Source: Apostichopus japonicus (Eukaryota > Echinodermata > Holothuroidea > Aspidochirotida > Stichopodidae). Taken from it: a stretch of DNA of 64,000 nt. The position numbers and the translations under genes are program-made. The notes under the pieces are model-generated. The model did no database searches. It was given only the letters and a program-made list of their open reading frames with translations, and was not told the DNA's origin. Position 1 is the first letter of the stretch, and the number at the start of each line of letters is the position of its first letter. The DNA lies in assembly GCF_037975245.1 (NCBI RefSeq), contig NC_092574.1:15265713-15329712 (forward strand), read 5' to 3'. Of this stretch, positions 11,042 to 23,700 are shown piece after piece.

Positions 11042-13204
11042 TTTATCTCTGTATATAGTTTATTGTACTCATCTTTGCAAAGTCTTGCTTCAGCTATGGC
11101 AAGAATGTTGATGGTACAGTAGGCTAAACACTTAGATCTCTTCTACAGATTGAACTTAAATAATTTGTTGAGCTCTTTAAGTCACAAACTTCATAATCTT
11201 CCCAACTTACAGTACAGTGCAATTTACTTTCCTTCCATTGTGATTGTCTATTCAGTTCCATGGGAAAGTTAAATGCTTGAATGATTTCTGATTCAGCTGC
11301 TATCTTACGAGGATGCTGAAGTGAATTTTGTACCCGCATTTCCCACGAGTCATACTCTGTTTGCTTTCTTCCTTCATATTTATTGAACCAGATCAAGTTA
11401 GTATTTATACAGTATCTAACAATAAAATGACAGTAGAGTGCCTAGTACGATTATATATACTCAAAATTATTCAGTATTGAAAAATTTTTACAACATGTAT
11501 CATACTGAAGAATGTCACAACTTGTCTCTTGTATTCATGACAGTTCTTGATAATTTATTTTCAAAAGAAATTGAGAAATTAAAATCAATCAGATCCCTGA
11601 TCTTTTCATAAAAGCTGGGAAAGGAGAGGAAAAAATTCTCAGTTTGACAAATTCAAAGAAGTTACCTTGCAAGACACATCCACTTTAAATTATAAAGAAA
11701 TCAGTCTATGATTCGGCTAAGTGACAATGTAGCATTTCGTATGCACTTGCATCATGTTGTCACCAGAATTTGATAATGTACATTCTACGGACTAGTGTTT
11801 ATTCAGGGCTGTGTACAACTGTACATGCATATAAATGTTCTTTAAATTTCATTGGTACTGGTACAGTATGACCCCTAGAATTTTAAAGCCATTAATTAAA
11901 CATTTGAAACATGCATTTAGGGTTTCACCCTATTTTGGAATTGTGGCTCTATTGGCCCAGTGTGGGGGAAGGTGGGTGGGGATTAGAAGATGAATGTTTG
12001 TCCAATGAAATTCCTTGAAGAATTGTGACTAATCGTTTCAGTCACCCAAAAACACAAAAACAAAACATACAAAAACAGGGAATGCTAGATTCAAATTAGG
12101 ACAAAACATGACTGGGATGAAAATTATATCAACAAATTGCAAATTGCCTGTGAGGAAGTACAGTATCATGTATCCTATTGAGAAATACTTAATCAGAAAA
12201 TTTAATCATGGAATGGGATTGTTTAGAGAATTATTAGCCAAAACTCTCTCTCCTCCAGCTCTGAAAATTTCTTTGGCACTCCCAAAAAAGTTTGTTGAAT
12301 TATGAAATGTTCCTGCTCAGTTGTCAGTTCTATAGTTTTGATAGTTTGGTCAATGTGAATATAAATACATGAAAGGTGGGGGATGATTTTCAGTTGTTTT
12401 CCAAAGCTGTACACATGTACAGTATAGTACGTCGTACAGTATGATCCTGACACTGCCAATATATTCCTTCTTGTCATCGTTTTAAAACTATTTATCCTGT
12501 ACTTTAATTTTAATTTCCTGATTCACCAAGAAAAAGTTAAATTGGTTAATACATGGATATAATTTAATTGCTTTAAATTGAATCCTGTCAATAAAAAATT
12601 GAATCTACACATATGAAAGCATTTTTCAACTGGTTATGTGTAGTACAGGTAAGTATATTTTAATATGTCAAATTTCAATTGGGTAAAAAAAAGCCATCCA
12701 TTTTATGGCTCAAATAATTTTTGAGTTTGGTGTATTTTATAATATGTACCTTTAAATATCATTTGATATAAACAAGCACTGTATGGATTTTTATTCACAC
12801 GTATCCTATTTAAGGGCCAGGAAGTGTAGCAGGTGTTTGAAATTTACCCTCACACCATATATGTCATAATATATTTAGGTTAATATTGAAGAGCGGTGGT
12901 TGGAAGGGAAACATAAAATATGAGATTGACAGCTCAGCTAGGTATAGTACAGTATACTGTATGGCTAAGTATAGACTAAGCTTTTCATGTACTTTCAATT
13001 AATGAGCTAAATTAATACACAATAAAATTGCATGATGTAGGTTAAAGCACTGTGCAAAGCATCTTTGTAATCTGTCTCATTTCCACCCTTTCAGTGAAAC
13101 TCAATGATACATTGGAATTTTTAAGTTAGTAGCAATGTCGGGTTCATGGAATCTAAGGGCCAGGACACAGGGTGGTTGAATGGGGGGGGGGGAAGGGGTC
13201 CAGA
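11042..13204. other. Non-coding, nothing recognised
   Basis: AT-rich, many TACAGTA-type words, no exon with splice signals and recognisable protein motif. Confidence 0.45.
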
Positions 13205-13590
13205 AAGAGAGAGCATAGTGGTCAAGTGGTTAAGGCAGTGGACTTGTGATTCAAGGATTACAGGTCCCAGTCCTGGCCAGATCATTGCGTTGTGTCCTTG
13301 GGCAAGGCACTTTATCTCCATTTCCTGTCTTCACCCAGGTGTATAAAGGGGGACTTGCAAGGTAACTTGTAAATATAGTTGCGTGCATCGGTTTGTGGCT
13401 GCACCCTATGGGAAGTCCCCCGGGGACACATGGTAGTTAAGTGATGCACTGTGGTGCCCCAGGAGAGATTGATTGAATTGTGCACACTTTGGTGTGTACA
13501 GTAGGTGTGACAAGTTACCAATGACCAAAGTCGTGTGACAGGGCATTGGCCTTGAACAAGACTGTAAACCTAAAATAATAATAATGATGA
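13205..13590 (+). mobile_element. tRNA-derived SINE with TGTCCTTGGGCAAGGCACTT motif and (AATA)n tail
   Basis: The head has an A-box-like TGGTCAAGTGGTTAAGG and a degenerate B box. At about 13292 it carries TGTCCTTGGGCAAGGCACTT, a block recalled from several animal SINE families (similar to the V-domain class). It ends in AATAATAATAATGATGA at about 13575-13590. Open frames across it are shadows. Confidence 0.75.
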
Positions 13591-16245
13591 AAGGTATGGC
13601 GATATGAAATAATGTTGTTAAAATTTGTGTCTACGAGTACAATATGTTTATGGGAAGTCCATATACAGTAGATCTATTTCTCAAGGACATATTGGCGCCA
13701 CAGAATCAAAGAGCTAATTGTAGCCTACAGTATATTGCAAGTGTTAACATTAATTGTTTTGAGAAGGAAAAGTACACATGTACCTACAGTATAGTGCCAA
13801 GTGTGTGAATAAACTTGGTGGGGCAAAATGACATTTTATTCTTTATACTCAACATTTCGGTGTAGACATGCATGGCTACACACAGTACTGTGGTGATGTC
13901 ACATTGGAAGGGCTGTACATGCAGTAAGATGGCAGTGCCTATCATTTTGTATGTTTGAGGTGCCAACAATAAATTTATTAGATAATGGTATACATGCATT
14001 GTAATATTTAAGATCGTTTTCAAAAGTCTCTCAGATTATTTAAAATATTTGCAAGAATTGATGCAAAAGGGATCATAATACTGTATGTACAGTGTACATA
14101 CTAAATTACTATAGACACTCATTGGCCAGAACATTTCCCTCAGTACATACTGTACTATAGAACTGTACTTTATTATACATGTACTGGTGTTGTATTAAGG
14201 TAGGCTCCTCACCTGAACATAACATGTACTGCACATAAGCTGCATTGTTTGTTTCTTGAAGGCCATATGTTTATTGGTCGTCAGTGCAGAACCTCCCCAT
14301 CTCCTCCCCCCCCCCCCCCATCCCAAATGAGCATTCAAACGGTCACACAAGTTTGAAAGTTTGCGATCTTTTTTTGATGCTTTCTAAAGAACTTTTTTCC
14401 CTCACAGTCACAACATTATTTCAGTGTCTTTTTTATACTTCCCTTGAATGTCCAAGAATATTGTTGATGGTTAAAGCCTTTAAGGAAATGCTCTCAGAAA
14501 AAGCCTGGTAATCGAAGTAGAAAGAGTGCAATCATTAGCAGAGCAATTTGGGGCAATACTGACAACCTTTAAACACTATTAAACTGGAAAAGTAATTTTG
14601 TTGGGAAACCTGTCTTATAAACACACAGTACAAATGTATTGTACAAGTCATTTAATGGAGACTTGTCTGTCCAAGAAGTAGAAAGAAGAGTGAAGGCTAG
14701 TACTAGCCTTCTGCATATATACTGTAGATTGTAAAAACAGATTGTAACTTCACTTTATTGATCTAGTCTGATTGTTACCATAACTAATTGTAAATTTCTT
14801 CCATCATTTGTCTCCATCCATTGTCTTAAGTTTGCCCGCAATATGACCCTAACCAGCCACAGAACACTACTCCTCCGAACTGGTGTCTTTGGTAGCGCAC
14901 TCAGTTGTAAAAAGTAACCGAGAGCGTCTTCAATATTTCCATTCCGTTGACTTTTCGTCTGTCAATCACAATGACTTTTCATGGTTGAATAACTTCGAGC
15001 TTTCAAAGGTGTAGGGATTTCTAAAAGAGCTGAAAGTCTTTATCTATCTTCTTTTTATATATTTTATTCTTGGTGGGGTTTTCACAGCTCTTTGAAAGAC
15101 TGTTGTTTACTGCTGGCTGGGTCGACTGACATACTTTTTAACTTACTGGTAACAGTAGCAAGCTGCTCTAGTAGTTTTCTTGTATGCTGTGTTATATATA
15201 TGCTGTATTATTGTTGTATAGTGTGTTCCCAATTCTTCTCCTTGCCGCGGTGGTATGTACACTCTGATAGTGATAGTGGGAATGTCCATATAGTATACTG
15301 TACATACAGGACTTGTAGCAATTCGTAAGTACTGGTAGGTTTCTTGAGATTGCTTCATCTTTTAATACTAAACAAGGCAAAATTGGAACTTTACATGATA
15401 AATTGATCATGGTAAAAATTTTGTAATCCTTTCAAAATTTCAAGCCTTAATATTAAGATAGAAGTAAGAGTGATGACATCGTTTGCAAAGATATCAGAGC
15501 TATTATTGTAATGTATACAAGAAAGTCAATATCTTAGCAGTGTTTTAGGAATGAAAGTCTGTAAGCCTGTAAATTACAGTAATTCAAAGAAAGTGGTAGG
15601 CCTGCTCATAAATATAATTACAGTACTTATATACATTAAATTTTCATAATTATGTAAATTGTGTATGCTGTCTCTGGAAAGTGGAGTTTAACAGAACTTT
15701 ATTGAGAGTGTTTTGCAGTTGTCATGTGTATCACTATATTTTTCAACAAAGTCAAGTCTCTGAAATTATGGGATTTTGTGGAAAAGTGAGTAATTCTGCA
15801 GGATTTTTATATTCTTTATTATGAAAAAAGAACCGGACCACTTAAATGTAGTCGTTGAAGTTGACTAGAACTTAGCACTGTTGAATGATCTGTTAAGTTT
15901 GAATTTTGTGGAAAATGAGAACAACTGCAGGATTTTAACAGTGTTAGCCATAAAGGAAAGATACTGTAAATATACTGTACTGCTTAGATACAGTAACTAC
16001 GTACATATATATAGTCCAAAATCTGATGTCATTTAAATAAATTTAATGTACTGCACTCTCAGCTCTGTTTAATAATCTTCAGTTGTTAAGTATCATTTTT
16101 TTAGCAGATCTCTTGTTGAACTATAAACTGTATCGTAGTGTATCATACACCATACAGATGACATATTTGATACATGTACAGTATGTACTGTATGATGCAC
16201 CATAATTCTTGCCGTTGCTACCGGTGAAAAAGTAGCTCAGAATCT
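13591..16245. other. Non-coding, nothing recognised
   Basis: AT-rich, with a C14-like tract near 14305 and many TACAGTA words. No gene could be supported on either strand. Confidence 0.45.
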
Positions 16246-16291
16246 TGGTAATTATACGATTGGTAATTATACGATTGGTAATTATACGATT
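16246..16291. repeat. 15-bp tandem repeat (GGTAATTATACGATT), three copies
   Basis: Three consecutive exact or near-exact copies of GGTAATTATACGATT. Confidence 0.9.
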
Positions 16292-16819
16292 CTTTGAAGT
16301 GTTGAATATATTGAAATAACATCTCATATTTTCTACTTGACATTGATTGAAGTTGTCACCTTTTCAGATTAATTATTCATTTTTAAGAAGAATACACCGC
16401 CTAGCAGCTGTATACAATGCACATTATGAGACTGTTAAAACTGGCAGCAAATGGGCCAAAGGCAATGAGATGTTAATTAATCCTAGATATACATAGTGCA
16501 ATGAAATAATATAAACTTCAAGCCTGTCATTTACACTTACTGTTTGCCTTAGAAACTTTTCATACAAAATGATAAACCACCTGCATTGTATGAGTTGAAT
16601 TAGATTTTTAAATCAACTTGGTAAACAGTGAATAATACTTATTGTAACTCTGTTGTTGGTATGTTTCTCTACTTTTTATATGAAGTTTTGGCTTAACTTT
16701 ATGTGTATTAAAGTTTAGAACAGTGAAATTCATCAAAAAATATTGGCTTTCTCAATCTTGGCAGAAATTAAGGTCAAACAAGCAGCAGGATCAGCTGCTT
16801 TCAGATGATCAAGTCTGTT

Positions 16820-17172
16820 CAGTACAGTGGAGTACAGTACAGTGGAGTACAGCACAGTACAGTACAGTGGAGTACAGTACTGTACAGTACAGTACAGTAC
16901 AGTATAGTACAGTACAGTACAGTATAGTACAGTGGAGTACAGTACAGTACTATACTGTACTGTACAGTACAGTGGAGTACAGCAGAGTACAGTGGAGTAC
17001 AGTAAAGTACTAAACTGTACTATACTGTACTATACTGTACTATACTGTACTATACTGTACTATACTGTACTGTACAGTGGAGTACAGCACAGTACAGTGG
17101 AGTACAGTACTACTGTATACTGTACTATACTTTACTGTACAGTACTGTACAGTACTGTACAGTGGAATACAG
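16820..17172. repeat. GTACA-based satellite array with inverted halves
   Basis: About 350 bp of AGTACAGTAC and AGTACAGTGG units. From about 17010 to 17075 it switches to CTGTACTATA units, the opposite orientation of the same words, then back. Because GTAC is palindromic and both orientations are present, the array can pair with itself. The frames across it (repeated YSTV) are artefacts. Confidence 0.95.
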
Positions 17173-18217
17173 TTGGTTTCGTTTTCAAGAATTTGTCCTC
17201 ACTATGTACAGTATGATATACTGTAGTATCACAGTACCTATAATTTGACAAGCTCTAAATTTTCTTCTTTTTAATCTTTGAAAGAAATTTTTCCATCTAA
17301 CAATTCAAATTGACTACACCTTGAAACTTATACTGTATATAGCATATGTCCAGCCAACCAAAAGTTTTTCTCGAAGATAAATATTGCAATGTTGCGGAAG
17401 AAATTTGTGTGTTTTTCTCATTTTTCTCAATTTTTTTTTATCTTCAGTGAGTTACTGTATGTATGTATTATACAGTGTTCTGATAAGTCTACTGAAAGTG
17501 ATGTTTTAAATCTTCTTGCCCTGAGTTTATAATTGTATCTGTATCCTGGCAACCCATTGGGCATGACTAGTCGTAATCGAGTTAAATTTGCCAATATGTG
17601 CTAATTTGTACAGTGTTTTTCTCATTTCACATCTTTGTTTTTGTACTCAAAATACAGTAGAAAGTGGAGAAGTGACCAGGGAACTCAAATCTAGATCGCA
17701 GAATTAAATTGACCAATTACAGAAGTACGTTTAGCTCGATCATCTATTGGACGGTACGGTCAGAACGTGAGTCAGCTACTGTAAACTGGGTAGTCTTCCA
17801 AAACAGCTGATCTGTTGATTATGGGTCGTGTTTCAGACAATTAAACCAATCGTGATTGACAGTGACCAGTCGGACAGCAAGTCTTATATACTGTACAGTA
17901 GCTGCTGGCTGCAGATATCAGCAAGTTCCTGGTGAGTATAATCCACATGAGACTTAATATGTTTAGGAAATATCTCAGTCCAAAAGACCATCACCGATGG
18001 AGAAACCAAGGGGATATTCTGGGATGTGTAAATCTCAGGAGGGGGGGGGGATAGGGGAATGTGTAGGTACAGTATTCTTTCTGAATGGTACTTTAGGAGG
18101 TTTAGAAGGAATACATTTCAGTTTATTGGGATAGAGGGAGCACAGTGGTGAAATGTTACCTATTGCTTCTAGGGTACATACAGTACAGTAGTATAGATGG
18201 AAAAATTTACTTCGCTC
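17173..18217. other. Non-coding; possible 5' non-coding exon near 17932
   Basis: No protein-coding exon. A strong donor-like CTG|GTGAGTAT at about 17932, preceded by about 180 bp of less repetitive sequence, could be a 5' untranslated exon of the downstream gene at 19991. Not demonstrated. Confidence 0.25.
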
Positions 18218-18390
18218 CCCGCTTACCTGTCTCCCCACAATTTTTTCTAGCTTCCGAAAAACGTAGCTAGACACTTTGTTGGTAGAAAAATGAAGGAAGG
18301 CCATTAGGGTGTACAGTGTTAAAAGATTACCAGGGCATTCTAGACACAGTAGAATGTGGTGCTAAGGTTGTGGGGAGACAGGTAAGCGGG
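18218..18390. mobile_element. Short inverted-repeat element (perfect 23-bp arms) carrying splice-donor-like ends
   Basis: The left arm 18218-18240 (CCCGCTTACCTGTC ... CCACAA) is the exact reverse complement of the right arm 18368-18390. The right arm includes GAGACAGGTAAGCG, a near-consensus 5' splice site. Related fragments, right arm only, occur at about 18446 (GAGACAGGTAAGT) and 25685-25704 (GAGACAGGTAAGC). Probably a MITE; no target duplication was identified. Confidence 0.65.
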
Positions 18391-19341
18391 TCACTCGTAA
18401 ATATATAAACCAGTAAGTTTTATTATGTGCTCTTGAATGTAGATCAGAGACAGGTAAGTATCACCACTCATAAATACCCAAACCACAAAGTAATTAGTTT
18501 TGGAGAATCTCATTGATACATTGTGTACAGTCTTCTCTTAATTGACACTGTACATATAATATTGTAACCATTTTGATAAATATTGTTAAGTTATGGCCCT
18601 TAACCTTTATTGTTTTCTTTTATATTAAAACGAAGACATATGTACAAGTGAAATTTGCTTGTAGCAATCTGGATGGACGTAATGTATTTTAAAGTAAGTT
18701 TTTGATTGCAGTGTGATCGTCCAATATGATATTTACTGTTTTAGTTAATCTGTGTAAAAGCTGTTAGTATGTGTGTACAGTACAGTAAGTCTAGTGTTTC
18801 ATGAGAAATAATATATATAAAAAATATATAAATAATACATACCATTTATAAAAGTGCTGTTATCATGAAATAAAACATGCTCAAGAGCACTGTACAAAAG
18901 AACTGATACCTGGAATATAAAATTACCAAACTTAAGAAAACCTAAAACCTAAAAGTAATAACAACAGCAATAAAAGTAAAATATGATATATAAGACAGTG
19001 TTCAAAAGCACAATAAAGAATATGCTCTAGTGTAGTTGGTTCATCCAGTCAACATGTCAACACACACACCCTCTCCCACCAATGAATGATCATTGATCAT
19101 TGTATCGTTACTGGCCTGGAATTTCACAAGTTTAGTCCACTTTCTACAGTATTTAACAAAATGCAGGGCACTTAAAAATTCTGGTTAAAATTCAAGTCCT
19201 CAATTGGCATCTTCCTGAAATATGTCAGTAAGTCTGTGTTTCATTGGTATTGCTGCACTGTAGTTTGGCTGACAAAAGAGGAAAATTCACTGGCATTTAG
19301 CCAGTAAGTGTTGTGAATTTTAAAGCCTGTGTAATGAAATA

Positions 19342-19749
19342 TGTGTAGAGAGCCATTTTGGTTGGTTGATTTGGTATAAAGATTATAAAGATTCTATTAT
19401 TGAGCATGATAATCCATCAATTTCAAATTTAATATCTTAAAACTTGCAAACTGTGATATTGATGAAATGAAGTTGGAAAGGGGTTCCCCCCATTGTATCC
19501 CCCCTGTCCCATTTGTTTCTATTCTCACACTGTGTAGAGGGCCATTTTAGTTGGTTGGTTTGGTATAAAGGGAGATAGTGTACAGTATAACCAGGGAGCT
19601 GTTAGAGTAGCAGCTCCCTGGTATAACTAAGCATGATAATCCATTAATTTCAGATTTACTAAAGTTTAAAACTTTCAAACTGTGATATTTGACATAATAA
19701 AGTTGAAGGGGTTCCCCCATTGTATTCCCCCATTTGTTTCTATTCTTTG
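19342..19749. repeat. Tandem duplication, about 190-bp unit, two copies
   Basis: The unit starting TGTGTAGAG(A/G)GCCATTTT at 19342 recurs at 19531. Shared blocks include AGCATGATAATCCAT and CCCCATTTGTTTCTATTCT. Copy 2 carries an extra hairpin insertion at 19590-19622. Lies just upstream of the start exon at 19991. Confidence 0.88.
19590..19622. repeat. 33-bp perfect hairpin inserted in repeat copy 2
   Basis: ACCAGGGAGCTG, a 9-base loop TTAGAGTAG, then CAGCTCCCTGGT. The arms are perfectly complementary over 12 bp. It is absent from the sister unit at the homologous position, so it arrived after the duplication. Confidence 0.85.
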
Positions 19750-19990
19750 AATTGCAATTGTTGTCTTGCAAGCAATTTCTTTTGTAAATATTGTTATGTA
19801 CATGACTGTACTGTACCACATATCCAAACAGTGACAGATTCTCTCACAACCTTGAAAGTTAGTGAATCATAGTAGAAAGTGTGCTGTGAAGGTTTTGAAA
19901 AGGACGTCAAAGTGCTAGAAGCTCACTTTTGAAGAAAAAAAATTCCAAAACCCAACCGATCATCGCATATAAGCTGGGTGGGCATAAAGG

Positions 19991-20732
19991 ATGGAGGGTG
20001 CACAAGAAGAAATGAAGAATGGGGAAGATGCCGACTTTGAGGGGAACTCTGCTCTGGTAACTAGCGAGTCACATGGTACCTCGTCTATGGCACTGGACGG
20101 TGCGACCGAAAAAGGTATTTTGGGTGACATTAAAGAAGAGATAAATGAAGACTTGGAGCTGATGGTTAAGACTGATCACTACCAGCCCTCACTGAGTGAT
20201 TTCTCTGACGACTCACAGGAGGGTGGGACCGATGTTAAAGAATCCCTAGAGGAGGGTCTAGTGGTATCAGATACAGAGGGCGTAAGTAAACCTCAGGGTT
20301 CCGATCTTCTGAGCCGACATGATCTCTATCAGAGGAGTAACAGTCCATCAGAAGCGGTTGCAGATGGGGATGAGATTTCCCATGGAAATTCCGACTCGGT
20401 ATTAGGAGATGATGAGGGAAAATTTGAGAATTCGGAGAAGGATCAGGGAGCTGGATGGAGCGGGGCTATAGTTGAAAATGATGTTGTCCTTGAAAGGGAT
20501 GGGATAGTTGACACTGTCTTAGATTATGGTTTGGACAGTGATGACAGCATCTCACCTGAGGAAAGGGGGAAGACTAAAGAGGAAGTGAGATTGGTGTCAG
20601 CAGTGGGATTAGATCATGCTGCAGGTGCTGAAGTACAGAGTTGGGATGTAAATGTCCTCCTGGATCACGGTTTAGATAGCGAGGACGAAGTGGACGAGAA
20701 ACGTGCGAAAGGACGTTATGAATTTCCGAAGG
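19991..20732 (+). CDS. CRACD-like gene exon 1 (start codon, acidic N-terminus)
   Basis: 742 nt, residues 1-247 plus one base. Starts [13 protein letters not shown]; rich in Asp, Glu, Ser and Gly with no known fold. Contains DYGLDSDD (178-185) and DHGLDSED (225-232). The donor is AAGG|GTACGT. The stronger-looking GTGAGA four bases on would put a stop codon in the next exon, so GTACGT is chosen. The following intron is about 7.7 kb. Confidence 0.82.
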
Positions 20733-23700
20733 GTACGTGAGAATGTACAATTACTGTACGTATCGATGTAGCCATGGTTACTGAGGTATTTGGTTGACTA
20801 GAATAACTGATAGTACTTACACTCACTTTTTAATATACCCATTACTTTAGAAATCTCTACAGAGACGGGCCAGGGGCAATAGTTCATACAGACACAGTCA
20901 CGTGAACATCATTAAAGGATTCATTAAAAGAAAGTTCCCACCAGTGGGAGTTCAAAGGGGTTTAACGCTAATGATATGCAATTGTGAATCAAGGATTGTT
21001 TTTTCCTTTTTCATGTGCTTGGGTTCGATGGGGAATGGGATGTCAAAGTCCAGGGAATAATTTATTTGGATTCACAGAGCAAAGTGCTCAACAAAGTTAT
21101 GCTTGTTTGTGCAGAAAAGCATGGTATTTCCAGTATTTTACATCACAATTAATTCTCAAAAAAGGGGTGTTTCTTGGAGGAATCTCTTTTCAGTCACTAA
21201 ATATTTTAGTCTCATTCCACAGTCCATCCCACCTCAAGGTAGCAGTTGGGGAAGGGTTGAATGGAATGAAAAAGTGCTGCACTGGGGTGGGAGGCTGGGG
21301 GAATGGATGGATGGATGGGTAGGGAAGGAGGAACTTGGCCCCTGCCTCTTCTGACTCTGCTGAGTTCACACTACATTGCTACAGTACTGTGCATGTATGA
21401 AAATGCACAGAATCTCATAATGTAGAGCTTACAGCAACAGTTGGTCATGTACTGTATTGTCTGCTGCCCCTAATTGATGTCCTACGTCCCTGACACAATA
21501 TACATTATACAGATATACGGTACTATATTACTAATTCAATAACAATCTGTGTAATCAAGTGTATAACCACTAATTATCATTTTCCAAGAATGATAAAGGA
21601 CTGACAATAATAATCAAGTTCTTTGTACTTATTTTAACAAACATGTTTTTTATTTCTCAACTATTTCTGTAACGAACCACCTGTGCGGTAGTCGGTGACA
21701 TAAAAATTAATAACCCAAAGTACTGTTTGTGATGCATGAATATTGGCCCTATATTATAACTGTTAAAATTTAACCTTTAATATTAAAATACTTGTTGTAA
21801 AGTATATGAACACTTCAATGCTGCTAAGTATATACTTTAGATTCCGAAAAATTCTGCTTGAAAATATTTTGATTTCACTCAAAAAAATAGAATAATTACT
21901 GGTAGATATCCCCCACAAGTGATTGACTAATGTACTGTACTCTCTATCCTACAATTTAATCTTACTGTATATGTACAGTAAAATATGGAACCTAATTAAA
22001 GTAGGGTTGCATGTACTGTGCTGTATGTACAGTACAAGGACACACGTGTATGCAGTACTGTATATATAAATGCACTATGAAGGAGTTGCACCAACTTTAG
22101 TATATATTTTGTTCTTTGGTGGGGGTGGGAGGGTGTGAGGAGCTTGGATGAGTGTTATAATCAATGTTATTTTGAAAATCAAGGCTTTTTTTGAGGTTTT
22201 ACAGTATATGTGCTCTGGACGTCTCAAAAGTTGCAGCAAATCATACTTTATCAAGAGTACAGTATCTTGTGGTTTATGTACCTGTTCTTTTTTCCGGGGG
22301 GGGGGGGGGGGGTAGGGTATTGCATTGTGATGCAATCAATTTCAGAATTTGAAAATCTACAGTATAAAGTATTGTCAAGTATACAATTGATACATGCGAA
22401 TATGCCTTGAAAATTGCACAACTTCATGTCATGAGAGCCAGTAGCCTTGAACAAGAATCACAGTCGCCTTGAACAAGAATCTCTGCAACATTCATCAAAA
22501 ATGTAGATTTCTGTTTCATCCTCCATTTTGTTTTTGCAGAGATCAACATTAATTGGATTCTGCGATGATCGTTTGTGAATGCAGACTTAATGTGATGAAT
22601 AATAACGTACTGTACATGTACAGGTATCATATAACTGTAAAGTTAAAGTACTGTGCTCGTAATGTAAGCACCGTACAGTAGCTTGTAATCATCATGCTAC
22701 GTACTTCTCAACGCCATTTGAAAATGGATACCCCTTAACATACTGTAAATGGGTTAAAGTAATTCTCTGGAATGCGCCTTAAAGGCATTGAAGACTCACC
22801 CCAAGCAGCGTGCTGCCATCTTTAAAAAGTTAACTTTCCATTGCTTGCAAGTGAAGTTTATCTCTTGTCCCTACAAAAAGCAGACAGCAATGAAACCTGA
22901 TACCTTGTTATCTTTAGCTGGACCTGAGATGTCCATCACTGTATCGTTTGTACACTGTGCTGTGGGTATTGACCGCAGCTGTATGTACTGACTGTACACT
23001 AGTGTCAAATTACCGACGGTAGCAAGCTGTGTGTGTATTTTCTGGGATCGATGGTGGTGTCTAACACCTCTGTTACACCTCATTCGAAACTACTGTAGGT
23101 CAGATTACCGGCATTAGACGTTTCTTTTTGCGCGAGTCTTCACACCCTTTAAATGCTAAATTGACGATGACTTCTGCTCCCCAATGCAGGGCAATAATTT
23201 AGTCCATTATGTAGGCTTTAAACCAAAACAGTTGTTCTTTTACATTTGAACACATGGATCTACAACATAGCACATTGAGATGACATTCAACACCATAATT
23301 TACAAAAAATTGGGACTATATTTTTAACATGTCATTTCAGGCCATGAATGTTTCCAATTGAGTGTTTGTCTAGCATCTGAGGAACTGACCTATTAAATGG
23401 TTTCTGTGTTAGAATAAGTAGTCCAGCCACTTTAATAGATGAGCCTCAGATATTTAAAAGGCCATTTCTCAAAAACTTAACATCGTTAAAATAGAACATA
23501 CAGCCCAGACTGATAGAAGTACATGTGTTTTTCAACGGGTCTACAAACATATCAAAATTAATTTTGTGCCAAAGTCATCCTTAACTGTACACGCCATGTA
23601 TGGCCATACCACAGGATTGTGGCAACATCTATCTTGGCAAAACTTATCTAACTGTAGCCATGCACTATAATTCTACAGGAAACGATTTCTTAGAGTTATC

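Noticed and set aside
16246-16291. CRISPR-like direct repeats
   Set aside because: Three 15-bp units with no spacers, in a eukaryotic genome; simple tandem repeat.
16723-17216. Open frames of repeated Y-S-T-V and T-V-L-Y
   Set aside because: Pure translation of the GTACA array; no start context, splice sites or composition expected of a protein.
20733-20740. GTGAGA at 20737 as the exon 1 donor
   Set aside because: It looks stronger than GTACGT but would put a TAG at the start of exon 2; only GTACGT gives a continuous frame.
20984-21354. 112-residue plus-strand frame after exon 1
   Set aside because: Lies in intron 1; no splice signals matching the gene's phases and no recognisable domain.
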